A stretch of 41,111 bases of DNA, taken from assembly GCA_001750645.1 (NCBI GenBank), contig MEIF01000015.1, positions 1 through 41,111 of the forward strand. The letters run 5' to 3'. Below the pieces are notes generated by a model, which ran no database searches, was not told where the DNA came from, and was given only the letters and a program-made list of their open reading frames with translations. The position numbers and the translations under genes were made by a program. The stretch comes from Gammaproteobacteria bacterium AqS3 (GTDB lineage Bacteria > Pseudomonadota > Gammaproteobacteria > MEIF01 > AqS3). Within the stretch, counting starts at the first letter, position 1, and every line of letters begins with the position of its first letter. Below, in pieces: positions 32,455-40,754 of this stretch.

Positions 32455-33756
32455 ATGAAAGATTTCGGGAAGTGGATCCTCTCGGGCGGGCTTGCACTGG
32501 CGGGCATTTCAGCGCCGATGGCAGCGGCCTTTGACGATCCAGGCTTTTACGTCGGTGCGCACTTCGGCTCCGCCTCTGCCGGCGACTGGTGCGGCGAGAC
32601 CAACAAGACGCTGACGGGCGCCATCAATCCGACTCTGATGGGTGCGGCTGCGGTCAAAGCCACTGCGGGAACACCTGCGGCAGTCTCTTTTGCCGGCACT
32701 ACTGCCCCGCTGGTCGGAACTGCGACCCACTTGACCAAGGGCACGTCCACAACCGCAAACCAAAATCTCCGCATGTTCGCAGATTCCACCTACACCATTG
32801 CAACAGGCAAAGTCACTGCCTTGAATGGAACTGCCGCGACTGGCGCTGCCTGCGGCGAGGACAGCGGGACTTCCAGCGGCATCTTCTTCGGCTATCGCAT
32901 GAATTCAAACTTTGCCTTTGAATTCGCCACCAACAGCGGCGTTTCAACCGACACCACGGTCACTTCGACTTTTTCGACCACTCCGGGAGAAGTCACGGCC
33001 ACGGCTCGCATCGTCACTTCAGATGGCAGCGTGAATACCCAGCCGACCTCGACTGCCGCCAACACGGTCACCCGCGTTCTCGCACACACCAAGGGCAAGA
33101 CTGACTACAACTACAACATCTCCTCCGAAGGCGAGACCTCCGGCATGGTGATCAGCGCCCTCGGCTTCCTGCCGATCGGCTCCGGCTGGCAGGTCTACGG
33201 TCGGCTGGGTCTCAACATGTGGGACGGCAGCACCGACCATACGGCAGTGCTCAGAGGCACCACGGCTGCTCCGACGGCGGATTACACAGCCTATCGGGGT
33301 GCCGGAACCGGCGGCACCGAGATCATGGACGATACATCGACTGCCAATGTGGATGAAAGACAAACCACGCTGCTGGGAAGCACTGTTCCCTCAACGGTTG
33401 ACACTGACCTCACCACAGCTGGCAACCAAAACTTGACCGACGCTGACAAAATGGCTCTCAATACCCACATCAACGGTCACTTGGCCGGTTTGGGAGCCGA
33501 TGCGCTCTACTTCACCGGCCTGACCCCCAATGGAACCGAACTGGCGGGAGCCTCAGGTGTTGAGAAGGGCGGCGAGACTGTTCCGACCTCCACGACCTGG
33601 AAAGAGGAAAGCAGCGGCACCGGCATCGTCATCGGCGTCGGGGTTGAGTGGATCGTGAGCGAGACCCTGGGTCTGCGCGCCGAGTACACCCAGTACGGAG
33701 CTGACGACGGCTACGACCTTGACGGCCTGTTCTTCAGCGCCATCTGGAAGTTCTGA
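32455..33756 (+). CDS. Outer-membrane beta-barrel protein, paralogue 2 of 3, probably abundant
   Basis: The 433-residue protein has a signal peptide (to about PMAAA), first strand GFYVGAHFGSA with DWCG, a second Cys in ACGEDSG before FFGYRMNSNFAFEF, and LGFLPIGSGWQVYGRLGLNMWDGS. The C terminus is LRAEYTQYGADDGYD ending in IWKF. It is rich in Thr, Ala, Ser and Gly, which is usual for exposed porin-like loops. GGAGAA lies 6 bp before the ATG as ribosome site. Flanking terminators at 32393 and 33779 make it a monocistronic unit. Strong isolated expression as a major surface protein is inferred. No specific substrate can be assigned. Confidence 0.8.
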   Translation: MKDFGKWILSGGLALAGISAPMAAAFDDPGFYVGAHFGSASAGDWCGETNKTLTGAINPTLMGAAAVKATAGTPAAVSFAGTTAPLVGTATHLTKGTSTTANQNLRMFADSTYTIATGKVTALNGTAATGAACGEDSGTSSGIFFGYRMNSNFAFEFATNSGVSTDTTVTSTFSTTPGEVTATARIVTSDGSVNTQPTSTAANTVTRVLAHTKGKTDYNYNISSEGETSGMVISALGFLPIGSGWQVYGRLGLNMWDGSTDHTAVLRGTTAAPTADYTAYRGAGTGGTEIMDDTSTANVDERQTTLLGSTVPSTVDTDLTTAGNQNLTDADKMALNTHINGHLAGLGADALYFTGLTPNGTELAGASGVEKGGETVPTSTTWKEESSGTGIVIGVGVEWIVSETLGLRAEYTQYGADDGYDLDGLFFSAIWKF

Positions 33757-33778
33757 TCCGAGGCATTGGCACTTCGAC

Positions 33779-33816
33779 AATCCATCCTGTCGTTCTGCGG
33801 CAGGATGGATTTTTTT
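33779..33816 (+). terminator. Strong intrinsic terminator after the second outer-membrane gene
   Basis: AATCCATCCTG and CAGGATGGATT form an 11-bp perfect stem with an 11-nt loop, followed directly by a run of T. It lies 23 bp after the stop codon and separates the second gene from the third. Confidence 0.9.
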
Positions 33817-33828
33817 AGGGACTCTCGG

Positions 33829-33856
33829 GTGACTGTCTGCTCGGGGTTAAAATAGT
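33829..33856 (+). promoter_or_regulatory. Probable promoter of the third outer-membrane gene
   Basis: GTGACT at 33829 (4 of 6) and AATAGT at 33851-33856 are separated by 16 bp and followed by CGCC. The start would be near 33863, about 20 bp before the ATG at 33882, which has a GGGGGA ribosome site. A TAAAAT at 33848 is an alternative -10. Confidence 0.4.
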
Positions 33857-33881
33857 CGCCATAAAAATTAGGGGGACAAAG

Positions 33882-35306
33882 ATGCGAGTTGCAAGCTGTA
33901 TGGCGGCGACCTCTGCTCTGGCGCTGGCAAGTCTCCTCTCGCTGCCGCTCTCGGCTCAGGAAGACGGGCACGACAATAAGTTCTACTGGGGTGCGTTCGG
34001 GGGTCAGTCACTGGACGGCGGGGAGTTCTGCGGCCAGTCCCGCCGGCTGGTTTCAAGCATTGTCAGCTCCGTGCAGCTGTCCTCGGCAAGACCCGCCGGC
34101 ATTGCATCGAGCTCCAACAGCGTGGCATTCACGCCGGGCGCCAATAATCCGGATAACAGAGATTTGAATCAGGCCCAGGGGGTCACCCCGATCGGCTCCT
34201 ACACGCTGGACATGCAGGGGCACAGTTTCAGGACCGACATCTCAGACAATGGCGTGCTGAAGGGCTGGGCAGTCGTCGATGTCAATGCCTCTGCGGGTGT
34301 CGGCATCTCCGCAGTTGAATCGGGCAGCGTCCAGTGCGAGGAGAGGGGCTCGCCCCTCGCCGGACTGTTCATGGGGGTGCGCATGGGTCCGCTCTGGGCG
34401 TTTGAGGTCAGCGGGACGAGCGAGGTTGAGAGCGAGGCGCTGGATGCCCCGCTGTCCTTCAGCACCTCGGTGGACGGCGGCGCCTCGGGCAGGAGCACGA
34501 TCTACAGCGGATCGGGAAGTGCAAATGTCACCGCCAGGCCGGCGGCCACCACCGATAACGCCGTGGTGCGCTATTTCGATGCCGGCAGCACCACCGTCAG
34601 GCACAGCGTTCGGGTCACCGGCACCAGCACCAGCCAGAGCAGCACGGCCATCAGTCTGGTGCGCAATTGGAAGCGGGGCCCGAACTGGGGGCTGTTCGCG
34701 CGCTTTGGGCTGAATTTTTGGAAGGGCAGCACCACCCACACCGTTGCGGTCACCAACACTCTTGACACCAGCCGGCTCGGTGCGCGCGACGCCAACGGAA
34801 ACCTGATTCCCCAAGCCTACTTTGGTGATCGCGACAACGGCGGTGAAGCGCTTTCCGCCAACACCGAGCGGGGCGGGGTCAACCGCGTGCAGTCCAAGAC
34901 CCAGCCCGCCGGAACACTGAATGATCGCTGGAACATGCATCCGGAGCACGTCGACCGAGTCAGCGCCGTGGTCAACCGGCAGACGCACGAGCATCTCTGC
35001 ACGGCAGCCGGCGGAACCTTCTCCACGACCTCGGGGGTCTGCTCGGGGACAGCCACCGTCCAGGATGTGGCCAAGCTCAAGGGGGTGCTGCCCTGGGCGC
35101 CGGATGAGGAGGTGGACGGCTCCCAGGAGGGCACGCAGACCTATGCGGGCGGCGATACGGCGAGCGGGGTCGATGCGGTTCTCGGCGTGGGGGTTGAGTG
35201 GCAGGCCAATAAAAACATGGGGGTGCGCGGCGAGTACGTCCAATACCGCGCCGATGTCCCCTACGCGATAGAGGGGGTCTTCGTCAGCTTCGTCTGGAAG
35301 TTTTAA
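33882..35306 (+). CDS. Outer-membrane beta-barrel protein, paralogue 3 of 3
   Basis: The 474-residue protein has a signal peptide ending PLSAQ, then NKFYWGAFGGQSLDGGEFCG, VQCEERGSPLAGLFMGVRMGPLWAFEV, RNWKRGPNWGLFARFGLNFWKGST, and the C terminus GVEWQANKNMGVRGEYVQYRADVPY ending in VWKF. These blocks align with those of paralogues 1 and 2, while the segments between them share little, as expected for surface loops. Two additional Cys (LCTAAGG and GVCSG) occur in a late loop. Its own promoter and the preceding terminator suggest that it is transcribed alone. Confidence 0.78.
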   Translation: MRVASCMAATSALALASLLSLPLSAQEDGHDNKFYWGAFGGQSLDGGEFCGQSRRLVSSIVSSVQLSSARPAGIASSSNSVAFTPGANNPDNRDLNQAQGVTPIGSYTLDMQGHSFRTDISDNGVLKGWAVVDVNASAGVGISAVESGSVQCEERGSPLAGLFMGVRMGPLWAFEVSGTSEVESEALDAPLSFSTSVDGGASGRSTIYSGSGSANVTARPAATTDNAVVRYFDAGSTTVRHSVRVTGTSTSQSSTAISLVRNWKRGPNWGLFARFGLNFWKGSTTHTVAVTNTLDTSRLGARDANGNLIPQAYFGDRDNGGEALSANTERGGVNRVQSKTQPAGTLNDRWNMHPEHVDRVSAVVNRQTHEHLCTAAGGTFSTTSGVCSGTATVQDVAKLKGVLPWAPDEEVDGSQEGTQTYAGGDTASGVDAVLGVGVEWQANKNMGVRGEYVQYRADVPYAIEGVFVSFVWKF

Positions 35307-35386
35307 TCCGGATCGTCTGCCGGATATCGCCGGGGCGGGCGCTAAACTTGCCCGGTCGACTTCGGTCGCCTTGAGGGGGGAATTCA

Positions 35387-35776
35387 ATGGGCAATCGTGT
35401 TGTTCTGGCGAACATTGTCGGGGCGGTGTTCTGCTTCTTCTTCGGCTGGGGCGCCTTCGGCATTTTGATGATGCCGCTCTATGAGCAGTATGCGACGATG
35501 GAGGCCTTCCGCACAGAGAGTGATTTCTTTGACCATATCTGGGTCATGGTGCTCGGCTATCTGGTCGGGTGCATCCTTGTGAACCGGCTGATGCACTCGG
35601 GTGTGCTTGAGGAGGGCGTCAAGGCCGGGCTCATCGTCGGCCTGGCGCAGTGCGCCCTTGAGATGGTCAATTTCACGTTGTACAACGGGGGCTTCCCCCT
35701 GCTGGCGGCGACGCTGCTTGCGGGGTTGCTGCAGTGGGGGCTCGTCGGAGCCCTGATGAGTCTGATCCGCCGATAG
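35387..35776 (+). CDS. Small integral membrane protein of unknown function
   Basis: The 129-residue product is very hydrophobic, with probably four membrane helices (about 8-30, 50-68, 78-96 and 103-125) and a short charged segment EQYATMEAFRTESDFFDH between the first two. A GAGGGGGG ribosome site precedes the ATG. I do not recognise the family with confidence; the length and topology are like small four-helix DUF families. It lies 9 bp before the acyl-CoA carboxylase gene, whose ribosome site overlaps its stop region, so the two are probably co-transcribed. Confidence 0.7.
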   Translation: MGNRVVLANIVGAVFCFFFGWGAFGILMMPLYEQYATMEAFRTESDFFDHIWVMVLGYLVGCILVNRLMHSGVLEEGVKAGLIVGLAQCALEMVNFTLYNGGFPLLAATLLAGLLQWGLVGALMSLIRR

Positions 35777-35785
35777 GAGCGGGTG

Positions 35786-37336
35786 ATGTCTTGGCAGCGG
35801 GAAGTCGATGAGCTCAACAGGCGGGCACAGCTGGCCGAGCAGATGGGGGGTGAGGAAAAGGTCGGGCGCCAGCTCAGCCGAGGCAAGCTGACCGCCCGGG
35901 AGCGCATTCGCCGGCTGCTGGATGAGGGCTCTTTTCAGGAAGTCGGCAAGCTCGCCGGGCGCGGCGAGTACGACGCCGACGGCGCCCTGACCGATTTCAC
36001 CCCCGCCAATTTCATTGCCGGGAGGGGGCGCATTGACAGCCGCCCCGTGGTGGTGGGGGTCGACGATTTCACGGTGCGGGGCGGGGCGGCGGATGCGGCC
36101 ATCGCCGGCAAGCAGATCATCGCCGAGCGCATGGCGAAGGAATTGCGCCTTCCGCTGCTGCGGCTGCTGGACGGCACCGGCGGCGGCGGGTCGGTCAAGA
36201 GCCTGGACGCCCCCGGTGCGCGCACCTACGTCCCGGCCAACCCGGCGTGGGATCTGGTGGTCGACAATCTCGTTGAGGTTCCGGTGGTCTCGCTGCTTCT
36301 GGGCCCGGTGGCCGGCCTGGGTGCGGCGCGCGCGGTCAGCAGCCACTACTCGATCATGGTCAAGGGACTCAGCCAGCTGTTCGTCGCCGGCCCGCCGGTG
36401 GTCGCCCGCCTCGGCGAGGATCTGAGCAAGGAGGAGCTCGGCGGATATCGGATACACACCCGCAATGGCGCCGTCGACGACGTGGTCGAGAGCGAGGACG
36501 AGGCATTCGGGCGCGCGCGCCGCTTTCTCTCCTATCTGCCGGCATCCGTGCACGCCCTGCCCGAGCGGACCGCCTGCGACGATCCGGCACAGCGCAGTTC
36601 CGACTGGCTGCTGGAGGCCATCCCGCGCGACCGGCGCCAGGTTTTTGACGTGCGCCGCATCGTTGAGGAGATCTGCGATGCCGGCAGCGTCTTTGAGATC
36701 GGACGCTTCTTCGGCCGCTCGCTGATGACGGCGCTGGTGCGGGTCAACGGCTGGCCGATGGCGCTGATGGCCTCCGATCCCTACCACTACGGCGGGGGCT
36801 GGAGCGACGCCACGTCGCAGAAGGCGATGCGCTTTGTCGAGCTGGCCGAGACCTTTCACCTGCCGGTGATCAACCTGGTCGACAACCCCGGCTTTGTGAT
36901 CGGACTGGCGGCTGAAAAGGCGGCCACCATCCGCCACGGTGCGCGCGCCCTGGCGACCATCTACCGGGCCAGCGTGCCCTGGTGTTCGGTCATTCTGCGC
37001 AAGGTGTTCGGGGTCGCCGGCGCCGGGCACAGCAATCACTCCCGCCTGCAGTACCGCATGGCCTGGCCCTCGGGGGACTGGGGTTCGCTGCCGGTCGAGG
37101 GCGGCATTGAGGCGGCCTACACCGCCGAGCTGGCCGACTCCGACGACCCCGAAGCCCTGCAGGCGAAAATTCTGGAGCGGCTCAACGCCGTGCGCTCGCC
37201 GATGCGAACGGCCGAGGCCTTCATGGTCGAGGACATCATCGACCCGCGCGAAACCCGCGCCCGCCTGTGCGAGTTCGCCGAGCTGGCCGCACCGCTGCGC
37301 ACCCCGCAGCCGGGCGCTCTGCACTACCGCCCGTGA
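35786..37336 (+). CDS. Acyl-CoA carboxylase carboxyltransferase (beta) subunit
   Basis: Biotin-dependent carboxyltransferase of the propionyl-/methylcrotonyl-/geranyl-CoA carboxylase type, moving CO2 from carboxybiotin to an acyl-CoA. The 516-residue protein has both crotonase-fold lobes: ARERIRRLLDEGSFQEVG and DDFTVRGGAADAAIAGKQ in the first, and LVDNPGFVIGLAAEKAATIRHGARAL with VFGVAGAGHSNHS in the second. The usual K-A-Y-G-G element after the second oxyanion region reads GAGHSNHS here, so the substrate may be unusual. No biotin carboxylase or biotin carrier gene is nearby. The ATG at 35786, 6 bp after AGGAG, is preferred over an in-frame GTG directly before it. It overlaps the next gene by 4 bp. 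Confidence 0.87.
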   Translation: MSWQREVDELNRRAQLAEQMGGEEKVGRQLSRGKLTARERIRRLLDEGSFQEVGKLAGRGEYDADGALTDFTPANFIAGRGRIDSRPVVVGVDDFTVRGGAADAAIAGKQIIAERMAKELRLPLLRLLDGTGGGGSVKSLDAPGARTYVPANPAWDLVVDNLVEVPVVSLLLGPVAGLGAARAVSSHYSIMVKGLSQLFVAGPPVVARLGEDLSKEELGGYRIHTRNGAVDDVVESEDEAFGRARRFLSYLPASVHALPERTACDDPAQRSSDWLLEAIPRDRRQVFDVRRIVEEICDAGSVFEIGRFFGRSLMTALVRVNGWPMALMASDPYHYGGGWSDATSQKAMRFVELAETFHLPVINLVDNPGFVIGLAAEKAATIRHGARALATIYRASVPWCSVILRKVFGVAGAGHSNHSRLQYRMAWPSGDWGSLPVEGGIEAAYTAELADSDDPEALQAKILERLNAVRSPMRTAEAFMVEDIIDPRETRARLCEFAELAAPLRTPQPGALHYRP

Positions 37337-38175
37337 ACTGCCCCGCCGCCTTTGACATCGGCATCAGCAATGGCGATGCCGTATGCGGCGGGGAATATTT
37401 CAGCACCCCCAGACGCGCCAGCGCACAGGAGACGATGGAGTCCCTGCTGCGGCGCTGCTCTGATCTGCCCGAGGGACTGCCGCTGGCCGTCACCGGGGTG
37501 GGCTCCAGCGCGCTGCCCGATGAGGTGCTCGGCCATCCGCTGCTGCGCATTCCCGAATTTGAGGCGGTCGGGCTGGGCGGTCAGCTCGCCGCGCAGGGCG
37601 AATTTGCGGACAACTGCCTGGTGGTCAGCGCCGGATCCGGCATTGCCCTGGTGCACGCCTCGGGCGAGACCTACACCCACTGCGGCGGCACGGGGGCGGG
37701 CGGCGGTGCGCTGTTCGCCCTCGGTCGCCTGCTGCTTGAAGCCGACAGCCCGAGGCAGCTCGCCGAATGGGCGGGCGCCGGCGACGCCGGCGCTTTCAAC
37801 CTGTGCATCGGCGACGTGTTCGGCGGGCCGCTCGGCAACCTGCCCGCCGAATTCACCGCAGTCAATTTCGGCAAGCTCATCGCCTCTGAACTGCCCGCCG
37901 ACGGAACCCGCCTGCTGGACGGGGCGGTGCGCGAAGATGTCGCCGCCGCCCTGACCGTGATGATCGCCGAGGTTGCCGCAGTGCTGGCATCGGCCGTGGC
38001 GCACGCGCTCGGGGTCAGCCGTCTGGTGGTGATCGGCAATCTGGTTCGCAATGCGGTCTGGGTGCAATCCCTCAGCCGCATCGCCGAGAGCTTTCAACTG
38101 CAGCTGTTCATCCCCGAAAAACCGGGCTCGGCGGTCGCGCGGGGGGCGCTGGCCTCGGCACAGAAAGGCGGCTAA
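37333..38175 (+). CDS. Type II pantothenate kinase-like protein (Fumble/CoaW family)
   Basis: The 280-residue product has features of the ASKHA-fold type II pantothenate kinase: an N-terminal phosphate loop AFDIGISNGDAV, a second loop NCLVVSAGSGIALV, the family segment GGTGAGGGALFALGRLLL, and a late VVIGNLVRNAVW followed by GSAVARGALAS. Type II enzymes are best known from staphylococci and eukaryotes; most gammaproteobacteria use CoaA or CoaX, so the substrate needs care (pantothenate, pantetheine or another). The GTG start overlaps the carboxylase stop by 4 bp (GTGA), implying a joint role in CoA or acyl-CoA metabolism. The 3' end overlaps the convergent next gene by 4 bp. Confidence 0.72.
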   Translation: MNCPAAFDIGISNGDAVCGGEYFSTPRRASAQETMESLLRRCSDLPEGLPLAVTGVGSSALPDEVLGHPLLRIPEFEAVGLGGQLAAQGEFADNCLVVSAGSGIALVHASGETYTHCGGTGAGGGALFALGRLLLEADSPRQLAEWAGAGDAGAFNLCIGDVFGGPLGNLPAEFTAVNFGKLIASELPADGTRLLDGAVREDVAAALTVMIAEVAAVLASAVAHALGVSRLVVIGNLVRNAVWVQSLSRIAESFQLQLFIPEKPGSAVARGALASAQKGG

Positions 38176-38756
38176 GTCTTCCGGTCGACAGCCTCGCGAT
38201 CAGCCGCCGCCTCATCCGCATCCTGTGCATATTGCTCGTCTTCGAATTCAGCGTGCTTGAACTCATCCTCGGCAAACGCCTCCCCTGAGAATTCAGCCTC
38301 TTCGAATTCGGCCCCGGCAAATGCCTCGCCCTCAAGCTCTTCGTCTTCAAATTCAGCCTCTTCGAACTCATCCTCGGCAAACTTCCCCTCTTCGAACTCC
38401 CCCTCTTCGAACTCAGCCGCTTCGGTCTCGGCCTCCACAGCGGCAGCCTCGGCAGACGCCGGCCGCAGCAGCCAGTCAAGCAGCGCACCGAACATCAGGC
38501 CTGCCGCAAAAATTCCGCCCGGCAGAGCCAGATGCTGCCAGGTGATGGCGACATCATCCCGCAGCATGGCGGCCAGAACCGACCAGGCGGGCGCCCATTC
38601 CGGGGCAGCCGGGCTCCACGGCAGCGGAGTCAGCAGCATGCACGCCAGCGGCAGCACCAGAATCCAGCAGACCCGGCGGCGGTGCAGAACATAGAGCAGC
38701 GCCCCGCACAGAGCACCGGCGCTGAGCAGATAGAGCATCCAGAGGGCGATCTTCAC
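38172..38756 (-). CDS. Membrane protein with acidic pentapeptide-repeat tail
   Basis: The 194-residue protein begins with two hydrophobic segments (about 4-24 and 28-46), has a third around 84-103, and then a highly acidic tail. Residues 114-178 form thirteen consecutive five-residue units of the type [AGDE]-E-F-x-x (AEFEE, GEFEE, DEFEE, AEFED and so on), with Phe replaced once by Leu and once by Tyr at the central position. This fits the spacing of pentapeptide-repeat beta-helices, in which Leu or Phe occupies the centre, but nearly every other position is Glu or Asp. The GTG at 38756 is chosen to include the first helix; ATG at 38738 is an alternative. Function unknown. It is convergent with the kinase gene. 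Confidence 0.65.
   Translation of the reverse strand: MKIALWMLYLLSAGALCGALLYVLHRRRVCWILVLPLACMLLTPLPWSPAAPEWAPAWSVLAAMLRDDVAITWQHLALPGGIFAAGLMFGALLDWLLRPASAEAAAVEAETEAAEFEEGEFEEGKFAEDEFEEAEFEDEELEGEAFAGAEFEEAEFSGEAFAEDEFKHAEFEDEQYAQDADEAAADREAVDRKT
38223..38417 (-). repeat. Imperfect 15-bp tandem array coding thirteen pentapeptides
   Basis: Units based on ttcgaattcagcctc (plus strand) repeat every 15 bp, with many substitutions, for 195 bp. Each encodes one pentapeptide of the acidic tail. Repeat units contain only third-position and conservative changes at the central Phe codon, which indicates selection on the protein rather than a neutral satellite. Confidence 0.75.
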
Positions 38757-38806
38757 GCGGACTGCTTCCCAGAGCGGCGGGGCATTATGCTGGGCGGTGC
38801 AGACTG

Positions 38807-38812
38807 CATAAT
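38807..38812 (+). promoter_or_regulatory. Possible -10 box of the dapA operon
   Basis: CATAAT is followed by agGCGCCC, about 24 bp before the GTG of dapA, and lies between the divergent acidic membrane protein gene and dapA. No good -35 is seen at 17-18 bp. Confidence 0.35.
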
Positions 38813-38835
38813 AGGCGCCCTCAAAAACACGCCAA

Positions 38836-39765
38836 GTGCGCACTCTGTTGAATATCCGCCCGCCGCGCGGCAGCTTGGTCGCCTTGGTCACCCCGATGCG
38901 GGAAGACGAAACCCTGTGTCTGGACAGCCTGGAGAGGCTGATCGAGTGGCACATCGCCTCGGGGACCGAGGGGCTGGTTTCGGTCGGCACCACCGGCGAG
39001 TGCTCCACCTTGGCGCTGGATGAGCACGTCAAAGTGATCGAGCACACCGTGCGCATTGCCGCCGGCCGCCTTCCGGTGATCGGCGGCACCGGCGCCAACG
39101 CCACCGCCGAGGGCGTTGAATTGACCAAGCGGGTCGCCGATGTCGGGGTCGACGGGTGCATGCAGGTCTGCCCCTATTACAACAGGCCGCCGCAGGAGGG
39201 TCTGTACCGCCATTTTCTGAAAATTGCCGAGGCCGTCCCCCGGCTTCCTCAGATCCTCTACAACGTCCCGGGGCGCACCGGGGTCGACCTGCTGCCGGAA
39301 ACGGTCGCGCGCCTGGCCCAGGTCGACAACATCGTCGGCCTGAAAGAGGCCGTTGCCGACACCGAGCGCATGGATGCGCTGTTTGCAGCCTGTTCCGAGG
39401 CGATATCGGGCGGATTTGCCATCCTTTCGGGCGATGATTTCAGCATGCACGAGCTGATGATCCGGGGCGGGTCGGGGTGCATTTCGGTCAGCGCCAATGT
39501 CGCCCCGGCACAGGTGCGCACGATCTGCGACCTGGCGAGCTCGGGGCAGTCCGATGAGGCCGTGCGGGCCGCCAACGAAAGGCTGATGCCCCTGCACCGG
39601 GTGCTGTTCGAAGTCGCCAGCCCGATTCCCTGCAAGTGGGCGCTGCACCTCATGGATCTGATCCCCCCGGGCATCCGCCTGCCGCTGGTGCCCCTGCCCG
39701 ATGCCGATGCGGACCTGGCCGCAAAGCTCGGGGCAGTGATCAACGACTTGGAAAAATCCCCATGA
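38836..39765 (+). CDS. dapA: 4-hydroxy-tetrahydrodipicolinate synthase
   Basis: DapA condenses pyruvate with aspartate semialdehyde, the first dedicated step of lysine and diaminopimelate synthesis. The 309-residue product has GSLVALVTPM, SVGTTGECSTL with the active-site Thr pair, Y142 in LYNVPGRTGVD and the Schiff-base lysine K170 in IVGLKEA. The GTG at 38836 is used as start, but TTG at 38848 is almost as good; neither has an obvious ribosome site. The stop overlaps bamC by 4 bp (ATGA). dapA-bamC-purC is the E. coli order. Confidence 0.96.
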   Translation: MRTLLNIRPPRGSLVALVTPMREDETLCLDSLERLIEWHIASGTEGLVSVGTTGECSTLALDEHVKVIEHTVRIAAGRLPVIGGTGANATAEGVELTKRVADVGVDGCMQVCPYYNRPPQEGLYRHFLKIAEAVPRLPQILYNVPGRTGVDLLPETVARLAQVDNIVGLKEAVADTERMDALFAACSEAISGGFAILSGDDFSMHELMIRGGSGCISVSANVAPAQVRTICDLASSGQSDEAVRAANERLMPLHRVLFEVASPIPCKWALHLMDLIPPGIRLPLVPLPDADADLAAKLGAVINDLEKSP

Positions 39766-40736
39766 AACACGCAAGAATGCTCTGGCCCGCACTGGCGGCG
39801 GTTTTGTTCCTGGCCGGCTGCGGCAACAGGGTGGCGCCCTACATGGAGGCCGAAGAGGGCGAGGCCTTGCAGGTGCCCGAGGAGCTCAAGCTGCCCGAGG
39901 CCAGCGAGCTCTACGACATCCCCGATATTCATCCCGACGCCGGCGATCCGCTCGGCGAGATCGTTCGTCCGCGTCGGCTCATCAGCGATCTGGAGAGCGA
40001 GCGCGTGCGCCTGCTTCGCCTCGGGGAGGTCTACTGGCTGGCGATCGACGGCAGCACGCCCGAGCGGATCTGGTCGCTGGTCGAGCTGTATCTGCACGGG
40101 CAGCCCTGGGGCATTGGCGACTACGACGCCGAGTACGGGACCATTCGCTCCGGGGAGCTCGAGGATGGCAGCGTGCTGGAGTACGTGGTTGAGAGCGGCC
40201 TGCGTCCGCTGACCAGCGAGGTGCTGCTGCGCCATCTGGCGCCCGGCTCGGTCGGCAGGGTGGAGGCCAAGGACGTGGCGCACGAATCGAACCGGAGCAG
40301 TGAAGTCCTGCGCGAGCTGGCCGAGTTCATCGCCGCCAACCAGCACCTGTCGGTCGAGGCCTCCCTGCTGGCGCAGAACATTCGCTCAAGGCCGAAGGCC
40401 CGCCTGGTTCCTGGGCGTCCCTCCCGGCTGCTGGTCAGCCTGCCGTTCGAGCGGCTCTGGGCGACGCTTGAGCGCGCCGCCCCGGGCATGGAGCGCTCCG
40501 GCGTCGGCGTCGTCGACCGGGACCGCAGCACGCGGCAGATGTACCTGAGCGTTGCGGGCAAAAAGCTCACCGGCGAGAAGGATCTTGAGCTGACCCTGCT
40601 GCTGGAGGTGCGCGCCGACACCGACCGCTTTGAGATCGATCTGAGCCTGACTGAAATGCCCAGGCACTTCTCGGACAAAGACACCAAGCAGGTGATCGAT
40701 CGCGTCGTCAACATTCTCTACCGCCACCTGGTTTGA
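39762..40736 (+). CDS. bamC: Outer membrane protein assembly factor BamC
   Basis: BamC is a lipoprotein of the BAM complex that inserts beta-barrels in the outer membrane. The 324-residue product has a signal peptide with lipobox LAGC (Cys about 20), an extended Glu/Pro-rich N-terminal segment that would contact BamD, and two helix-grip-like domains, the first around YWLAIDGSTPERIWSLVELYL and the second around LLVSLPFERLWATLERA with a repeated pattern. Sequence alone is weakly conserved in this family; the position between dapA and purC and the lipobox make the call firm. Confidence 0.88.
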   Translation: MKHARMLWPALAAVLFLAGCGNRVAPYMEAEEGEALQVPEELKLPEASELYDIPDIHPDAGDPLGEIVRPRRLISDLESERVRLLRLGEVYWLAIDGSTPERIWSLVELYLHGQPWGIGDYDAEYGTIRSGELEDGSVLEYVVESGLRPLTSEVLLRHLAPGSVGRVEAKDVAHESNRSSEVLRELAEFIAANQHLSVEASLLAQNIRSRPKARLVPGRPSRLLVSLPFERLWATLERAAPGMERSGVGVVDRDRSTRQMYLSVAGKKLTGEKDLELTLLLEVRADTDRFEIDLSLTEMPRHFSDKDTKQVIDRVVNILYRHLV

Positions 40737-40754
40737 CATAAGGAACAGCACATC

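Noticed and set aside
35384-37324. 646-codon minus-strand frame opposite the carboxyltransferase
   Set aside because: It is the complement of a well-supported gene and has no recognisable domain.
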